From Deltaproteobacteria bacterium (lineage in GTDB: Bacteria > Desulfobacterota > Deferrisomatia > Deferrisomatales > JACRMM01), in assembly GCA_016214985.1 (NCBI GenBank), contig JACRMM010000012.1, positions 1 through 64,000 of the forward strand: a stretch of DNA of 64,000 bases, read 5' to 3'. The notes beneath the pieces were generated by a model. The model saw only the letters and a list, made by a program, of their open reading frames with translations. It made no database searches and was not told the origin of the DNA. Positions 58,528 through 64,000 of this stretch are shown here, one piece after another. The translations under genes and the position numbers were made by a program. Each line of letters begins with the position of its first letter. The first letter of the stretch is position 1.

Positions 58528-59205
58528 ATGAGAAAAGGGGCTTGGATCTTGGTCGCGGGCTTCGCCCTAGCGGCGCTGGTGGTGGCGGTGCACGTATCGC
58601 CGAATACGGCGCGCGGCGTGGGCAACCTGGAGGCGGTCCACCTCGATGAGGTGGCTCCGGACGAGCGAGAACAGCGGGCCGACGATCGGGCGCCTGCGGG
58701 GGGTGCGCTCCCGCCGGAGCTCACAACCGAGGACGGTGGCCGGCGCGACCTGGGCGAGCTGGCCGAGGAGCTCCGTCAGATGTGGCGGACGATCCCCGCC
58801 TATTCGCCCGTCAACGGGACGAGCTGGCTCACGTCGGGCTTCGGGTGGCGGGCGAGCCCGTTCACGGGGCGGCGGGAGTTCCACGGCGGGATCGATCTCG
58901 CCGGGCCGCGGGGAACGCCGATCGTGGCGCCCGCGGACGGAGTGGTCGAGCGGGTGCTCCAGGACGACGCGTCGGGGCGAGTTGTGGTCCTGAATCACGG
59001 GAACGGCATGGAGACTCTTTATGGACACCTGGACGAGGTGTCCGTGGCCGTGGGACAGGAGGTCGTGCGCGGGCAGCGGTTGGGCGCGCTCGGGAGCAGC
59101 GGGTGGCGGAGCACCGGCCCCCACCTGCACTACGGAGTCAAGCTGGCGCGGAAGTACGTCAACCCGCGGCGCTACCTCTTCGAGAAGGAACGCGCTTCCC
59201 GGTGA
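58528..59205 (+). CDS. M23 family (LytM) zinc endopeptidase, membrane-anchored
   Basis: 225-aa protein with an N-terminal signal anchor (AWILVAGFALAALVVAVHV) and a periplasmic LytM domain (about 105-222). Zinc-site motifs are FHGGIDLAG (H-x3-D) and GPHLHYGV (H-x-H); SGFGWRASPFTG precedes them. It would cut peptidoglycan cross-links or act as a regulator of amidases. GGAAGGA precedes the ATG at 58528; an upstream ATG at 58465 is in frame but lacks a good site. Followed by a strong terminator. Confidence 0.92.
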   Translation: MRKGAWILVAGFALAALVVAVHVSPNTARGVGNLEAVHLDEVAPDEREQRADDRAPAGGALPPELTTEDGGRRDLGELAEELRQMWRTIPAYSPVNGTSWLTSGFGWRASPFTGRREFHGGIDLAGPRGTPIVAPADGVVERVLQDDASGRVVVLNHGNGMETLYGHLDEVSVAVGQEVVRGQRLGALGSSGWRSTGPHLHYGVKLARKYVNPRRYLFEKERASR

Positions 59206-59352
59206 TCCGGCTCATGTTCTTTTCACTGGTAGCTAACGGAGTTCTCATTGCGAGCGGGTAGGATGGGCCTCGTACCGAGGGAGACACGCAGGCCACCCTC
59301 CCCCCCTCCTCCTGGCCGGCGACCTCCTTCGGTATCTTCCTCCCTTTCCATC

Positions 59353-59390
59353 GAGAAGGGGCCGCGTTATGCGGCCCCTTCTCGCGTTTC
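59353..59390 (+). terminator. Rho-independent terminator between convergent peptidase genes
   Basis: A perfect 13-bp stem (59353-59365 with 59371-59383) with a 5-base loop is followed by GCGTTTC. It lies between the M23 gene and the convergent M16 gene. Confidence 0.8.
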
Positions 59391-59410
59391 TACCCATCGT
59401 CTTCCGCTCG

Positions 59411-61999
59411 CTACGACGTCGGGGGCTCGGGGCCTACGAACACGCTCACCAGCCCCGACGGATCGAAGTAGCGACGGGCGGCGGCAACGACGTCGGCCGT
59501 CGACACGGCGAAGACCTGCCGCGCGTGGGAGGCGAAACCCTGGCCTCCGAGGCCGTAGACCTCGTCCATCGCCATCTGGGCCGCCTGGAAGACGTTTTCC
59601 TGCAACGCGATCTCGAAACCTCCCACGAGCTTGCGCTTGGCCTCCTCGATCTCTTCCGCCGTGACCTCTCCGCGGGCGAGGCTCTGAAACTCGGCCAGGA
59701 GCCCCTCCCGGGCGGCCTCCGCCTGGGCGGGGTTGGTGGCGATGTACCCGGCGACGTAGCCCCGGTCGAGCCCCTCGAGGGTCGAGCTGCTCACGGAGTA
59801 TGCGAGGCCGCGTTCGTCGCGCAACCGGCGAAACAGGCGGCCCCCTTGGCCGGCCAGCACGGCGTTGGCGACACGAAGGCCAAAGCGGTCGACGCTGCGA
59901 AGCGACGCACCGAGGAAGCCGGCGACCACGTGGGCCTGCTCGGTGGGAGCGAACGAGCTCGCCCGCCGCGGCTCTGCGACGCGGCGCGGGGGAGGCGGTT
60001 CCGGGGGCAGCGAAGCGCCGGGAGCCAGGTGGCCAAGCGCGTGAGCGAAGAAGTCCGCGACGAGGTCAGGGTCGACGTCGCCCGCGACCGCGACAACCAG
60101 ATGCTCAGGCCGGGTGAACGCGGCGTGGGTGCGGCGAAGGTCGGCGGGGGAGATCCTGCCCACCGTTTCAGGTGTCCCGAGGACGTCGCGGCCGTACGGG
60201 TGGTCGAGGTAGAGGGTCTCCTCGAAGAGTCGAAAGGCCTGGGCCGCGGGGTTGTCCGCCCGGAGGCGCAGGGCTCCGAGGGTGTCCTCGCGGACTTTGT
60301 CCACCTCGTCCGCGGGAAACGTGGGGTGGCACAGCACGTCGGCGAAGAGGTCGAGGCCATCTTCGAGATACTTGGCGAGGAGCTCGGCCTTAAGCCCGAA
60401 GGAGTTGCGCCCGGAGAACGGATCGAGCTGGCCGGCCAGGTCGTCGGCTTCATGGGCGATCTCGAAGACGTTGCGCGAGCGGGTCCCGTGGACCAGGGCC
60501 TCGGCCGTCAGGTGAAAGAGGCCCGACAACCGTCGGTCCTCCCGGCGGGATCCTCCGAGGAGGGCCGCCCGGAGGGCCACGACGGGGACGTCGGGGTTGA
60601 TCTTGACCAGGAGCCGGACCCCGTTGGGCAACCGGGTGAGGCGCGGTCGCCGGGCGCGCCCTGAGCGGCGCGGCGGACGGTGGTCGTGGCGGGCGTCCGC
60701 CTGGGTTTCGGCGGTGAGCGAGGCGAGCTCTTCCGCGGACCAGCCCAGCGGCCGGCCGCGCGGGTGGAGGGCAGCCAGCACGCCGCGCCGCACCTGGAGG
60801 TGTCGGCCGGCCGCCGCCCGGACGGCTTCGGCGTCGACGCGGCGCACCGCTTCGACGTAGTCTCGTTCCCGGCCCGCGTCGCCCAAGACGACGTGAAAGA
60901 AACCTGCCTTCTGGGCCTGCCCCTGCACGGTCTCCTTCTGGTAGATGAAGTCGGCCTCCAGGTTGTCCTTGGCGCGCTCGAGCTCCCGCACACCCACCGG
61001 CTCCACGCACAGGCGGAAGGTCTCGTCGCAGATGGCCCGATATGCCTCGGCGAAGAGCGGAGGATCGACCACGGCTCCGATCGAGAGGAGACCGGGGTCG
61101 ACCGGGGTATAGGCGCCGGCGCCGACGGCTCGGACGAGGTTTCGGTCGAGCTTGACGCGGTGCTGGAGACGGGAGGCCTCTCCCTGACCGAGAAGGGCCA
61201 TCAGCACGTCCACCGCTGCCACGTCCGGGTCGGAGGCAGCCGGGCCGGGAAAGGCAAGATCGAAGTACACCTCCTGGACGTCGCGCGGCTCGACCTCGAC
61301 GCGGAAGCTCGAAGGCAAGGGCTCCCGCCGCCGGCGGGAGCGCGGCGGCGAAAGCGCCCGCGGGGCGCGGCCGAAGGACTCCCCGACCAGGCGCTCGAGC
61401 CGATCGAGGTCTGCGTCACCCGCGGCCACGAGCGTCATGGCCCCGGGCCGGTACCAGCGCGCCGTAAAGGAGACGCAGTCTGTCCGGGAAAACGACGCGA
61501 CCGTGTCCTCGTTGCCGATCACCGGAAGGCCGTACGGGTGAACTCGGTAGGCTTGGGCGAACAGGAGCTGCGAGAGGTAGTGCTGCGGGAGGTCGAGGCT
61601 GCGCTTGATCTCCTCGAGAACAACGCTCTTCTCGCGCTCGAGCTCAGAGGGGTCGAAGCTCGGCTGGAGGACCGCGTCGGAGAGGAGGTCGACGGCCAGA
61701 TCGGCGAAGCGGGACGCGACCGCGAGGCTGTACACGGTGTGGTCGGAGCTGGTGTATGCGTTGATCTCCCCGCCGACGCCCTCCACCTCGCGGGCGAGCG
61801 CGCCCGGCGGGCGCCGGGCCGTACCCTTGAAGAGCATGTGCTCCACGAAGTGAGCGATGCCCGCTTCGTGGTTGCGCTCGCAGGCGCTACCGGCGCGAAC
61901 CCACAGATCGAGGGCCAGGACCGGTGCGGTCCGGCTGGGGACCAGGAGGAGCTCAAAGCCGTTGGGATAGCGGACGAGACGGTGTGGTTCGAGCGGCAT
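59411..61999 (-). CDS. M16 family zinc peptidase with two fused modules
   Basis: 862-aa processing-protease-like enzyme. The first module has the inverted zinc motif HFVEH (His50, Glu53, His54) with the distal Glu in EREKSVVLEEIKRS. The second module (from about residue 445, LTRLPNGVRLLVKINPDVPV) has LFHLTAEALVHGT instead, so it lacks the metal site and forms the non-catalytic half. No signal peptide is evident. Such fused catalytic/non-catalytic pairs form a closed chamber that degrades short peptides. It lies upstream of dnaJ's end, on the same strand with a 49-bp gap. Confidence 0.92.
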   Translation of the reverse strand: MPLEPHRLVRYPNGFELLLVPSRTAPVLALDLWVRAGSACERNHEAGIAHFVEHMLFKGTARRPPGALAREVEGVGGEINAYTSSDHTVYSLAVASRFADLAVDLLSDAVLQPSFDPSELEREKSVVLEEIKRSLDLPQHYLSQLLFAQAYRVHPYGLPVIGNEDTVASFSRTDCVSFTARWYRPGAMTLVAAGDADLDRLERLVGESFGRAPRALSPPRSRRRREPLPSSFRVEVEPRDVQEVYFDLAFPGPAASDPDVAAVDVLMALLGQGEASRLQHRVKLDRNLVRAVGAGAYTPVDPGLLSIGAVVDPPLFAEAYRAICDETFRLCVEPVGVRELERAKDNLEADFIYQKETVQGQAQKAGFFHVVLGDAGRERDYVEAVRRVDAEAVRAAAGRHLQVRRGVLAALHPRGRPLGWSAEELASLTAETQADARHDHRPPRRSGRARRPRLTRLPNGVRLLVKINPDVPVVALRAALLGGSRREDRRLSGLFHLTAEALVHGTRSRNVFEIAHEADDLAGQLDPFSGRNSFGLKAELLAKYLEDGLDLFADVLCHPTFPADEVDKVREDTLGALRLRADNPAAQAFRLFEETLYLDHPYGRDVLGTPETVGRISPADLRRTHAAFTRPEHLVVAVAGDVDPDLVADFFAHALGHLAPGASLPPEPPPPRRVAEPRRASSFAPTEQAHVVAGFLGASLRSVDRFGLRVANAVLAGQGGRLFRRLRDERGLAYSVSSSTLEGLDRGYVAGYIATNPAQAEAAREGLLAEFQSLARGEVTAEEIEEAKRKLVGGFEIALQENVFQAAQMAMDEVYGLGGQGFASHARQVFAVSTADVVAAARRYFDPSGLVSVFVGPEPPTS

Positions 62000-62048
62000 G
62001 CTTCGGTCCTTTCGGTGCGTGGTCAGTACCGCCGAACCGGCCGGCCTC

Positions 62049-63161
62049 CTAGCCCAACAGCTTCTTCACCTTCTCCCAGAATCCGGCGACCACGGGCTCG
62101 GCGCCCTCTTCCTGAAGGCTCTGGAACTCCCGAAGGAGGTCGATCTGTCGCGGCGTGAGGTGCCGGGGCACCTCGACCGCGATGACGATCTTCTGGTCCC
62201 CGCGGCCGGAGAGCCGGCCCCGGGGACCCCCTCTGCCCTTGAGGGTGAGCACGGTGCCATGCTGGGTGCCCGGAGGGATCGGGAGCCGGGCTGAGCCCTC
62301 GAGCGTGGGTACGTCGATCTCTGCTCCCATCGCTGCCTGCGTGAAAGAGACCGGAACCTCACACACGACGTCGGCTCCGTGGCGCGTGAACAACGGGTGC
62401 TCGCTCACGGTCAGGACCACGTAGAGGTCGCCCGCCGGGCCGCCGTGGCGCCCGAGCCCTCCTTCCCCTTGGAGACGCAGCCGGTTGCCGCTGTCGACGC
62501 CCGGCGGAATGGTGAGGCTCAGGGAACGAAGCTTCTGCACTTCTCCCTGGCCGCCACACTCGGGGCAAGGGTCAGACACGACCCTCCCGGATCCTTCACA
62601 CCGGGGGCACTCCCTCTCGATCGTGAAGAAGCCCTGCTGCACTCGGTGCCGACCCCTGCCTTTGCACTCGGGGCACGTGGATGCTGCGGTTCCCCGTCGG
62701 GCGCCGGTGCCACGGCACGTGTCGCACGGGCGCAAGAGAGGGATCTGGATCTCTTTGGCCGCGCCGAAGACCGCCTCGCGGAAATCGATGGTCAGGTTGT
62801 ACCGCAGGTCTTCTCCGCGCTCCGGGCGAGGGCCGCGGGGCCGGCGGTGTCCGAACATATCTCCGAAGATCTCGCTGAAGAGGTCGTCGACGTGGGAGTG
62901 AAAGTCGAAGCCGCCGCCTCCGTAATTGCCGACGCCGCCCTCCTCGGGGTGCCCGAACTGGTCGTACCGGGCCCGCCGAGACGGGTCGGAGAGGACCTCG
63001 TGGGCCTCAGCGACCTCCTTGAACCGGGTCTCCGCCTCGACCTGGCCGGGGTTCTTGTCTGGATGGTGCCGCAGGGCCAGCTTGCGATACGCCTTCTTGA
63101 TCTCGGCGTCGCTGGCGTTGCGGTGGACCTCGAGGACGTCGTAGTAGTCGCGTTTGGCCAC
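62049..63161 (-). CDS. dnaJ: Chaperone protein DnaJ
   Basis: 370-aa co-chaperone that stimulates DnaK. J domain with [20 protein letters not shown] and [13 protein letters not shown], a Gly/Phe region ([10 protein letters not shown]), four zinc repeats ([32 protein letters not shown]) and the two C-terminal beta domains. I choose GTG at 63161 (VAKRDYY) with AGGAG upstream; a longer frame to 63188 would run into the hairpin. Follows dnaK on the minus strand. Confidence 0.97.
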   Translation of the reverse strand: MAKRDYYDVLEVHRNASDAEIKKAYRKLALRHHPDKNPGQVEAETRFKEVAEAHEVLSDPSRRARYDQFGHPEEGGVGNYGGGGFDFHSHVDDLFSEIFGDMFGHRRPRGPRPERGEDLRYNLTIDFREAVFGAAKEIQIPLLRPCDTCRGTGARRGTAASTCPECKGRGRHRVQQGFFTIERECPRCEGSGRVVSDPCPECGGQGEVQKLRSLSLTIPPGVDSGNRLRLQGEGGLGRHGGPAGDLYVVLTVSEHPLFTRHGADVVCEVPVSFTQAAMGAEIDVPTLEGSARLPIPPGTQHGTVLTLKGRGGPRGRLSGRGDQKIVIAVEVPRHLTPRQIDLLREFQSLQEEGAEPVVAGFWEKVKKLLG

Positions 63162-63182
63162 AAGGGCTCCTGAAAACACGTT

Positions 63183-63247
63183 CACCACAAAAGCACGGAG
63201 AACACGAGGACAGACACGTCCTTCGTGTTCTCCGTGCCCTTGTGGTG
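63183..63247. repeat. Near-perfect 29-bp inverted repeat between dnaK and dnaJ
   Basis: Arms 63183-63211 and 63218-63247 are complementary except for two adjacent mismatches and one extra base, with a 6-base loop. The words CACCACAA, GCACGGAGAACACGA are typical of a dispersed hairpin repeat seen in environmental bacterial genomes. The hairpin lies 22 bp before the dnaJ start and may attenuate or process the dnaKJ transcript. Confidence 0.8.
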
Positions 63248-63284
63248 ACGCTGCTCTCCGGTCTCTGCCGAGAGCGGAGAAGGG

Positions 63285-64000
<716 letters not shown>

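Overview
The window is a G+C-rich bacterial chromosome segment that includes the probable replication origin region (dnaA-dnaN-recF-gyrB). A 24-haem c-type cytochrome, a class I adenylate cyclase, a 4-hydroxybenzoyl-CoA reductase carrying the anaerobic-type [4Fe-4S] insertion, sigma-54 promoters and two apparent selenoprotein genes fit an anaerobic metal- or sulfur-respiring member of the former Deltaproteobacteria (Desulfuromonadales/Deferrisoma-like Desulfobacterota). This placement is inferred from gene content only.

Layout. 0.1-8.2 kb: a c-di-GMP phosphodiesterase response regulator, then overlapping housekeeping genes (pgpA, pncC/cinA, thpR, recA, pilT) and alaS. 8.4-13.6 kb: a phasin-like protein, the 24-haem cytochrome, and a secreted putative metalloprotease coupled to a small lipoprotein that resembles its N-terminal region. 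13.7-17.5 kb: class I adenylate cyclase, a DUF2889 protein and an XRE-cupin regulator. 17.5-19.0 kb: decayed material (frameshifted PIN toxin, aspartic protease fragment). 19.0-24.4 kb: htpG, and a PstS-like binding protein followed by an atypical chemoreceptor.

24.5-32.1 kb is an anaerobic aromatic module: hcrB-hcrC-hcrA-acyl-CoA ligase on the minus strand, divergent from a XylR/DmpR-type (V4R) sigma-54 activator. 32.1-41.9 kb is a long minus-strand operon: a branched-chain-type ABC importer (livJHMGF), a LarA-family racemase, a molybdopterin oxidoreductase lacking one Fe-S cysteine, a ferredoxin, then a flavin reductase. Good -24/-12 (sigma-54) promoter matches lie before both hcrB and livJ, so the activator may control both operons.

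42.2-49.4 kb is the most striking region. A minus-strand run of three methionine sulfoxide reductases (msrA, msrB, msrA) has in the first-transcribed msrA an in-frame TGA exactly where the catalytic Cys codon belongs. A few kb away, an OsmC-family peroxiredoxin gene also has TGA at its peroxidatic Cys position. Both TGAs are followed at the right distance by a hairpin suited to a bacterial SECIS element, so both read as selenoproteins. Between them lie a cyclase-PilZ fusion and a DUF2889/PNPOx/two-component operon.

49.6-56.9 kb: tRNA-Phe, an unknown conserved gene, dnaA, an oriC-like dnaA-dnaN spacer, dnaN, recF and gyrB. 57.0-58.4 kb is decayed (radical SAM pseudogene, REP-associated transposase remnant). 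58.5-64.0 kb: M23 endopeptidase, two-module M16 peptidase, dnaJ and the 3' part of dnaK, with a near-perfect 29-bp inverted repeat between dnaK and dnaJ.
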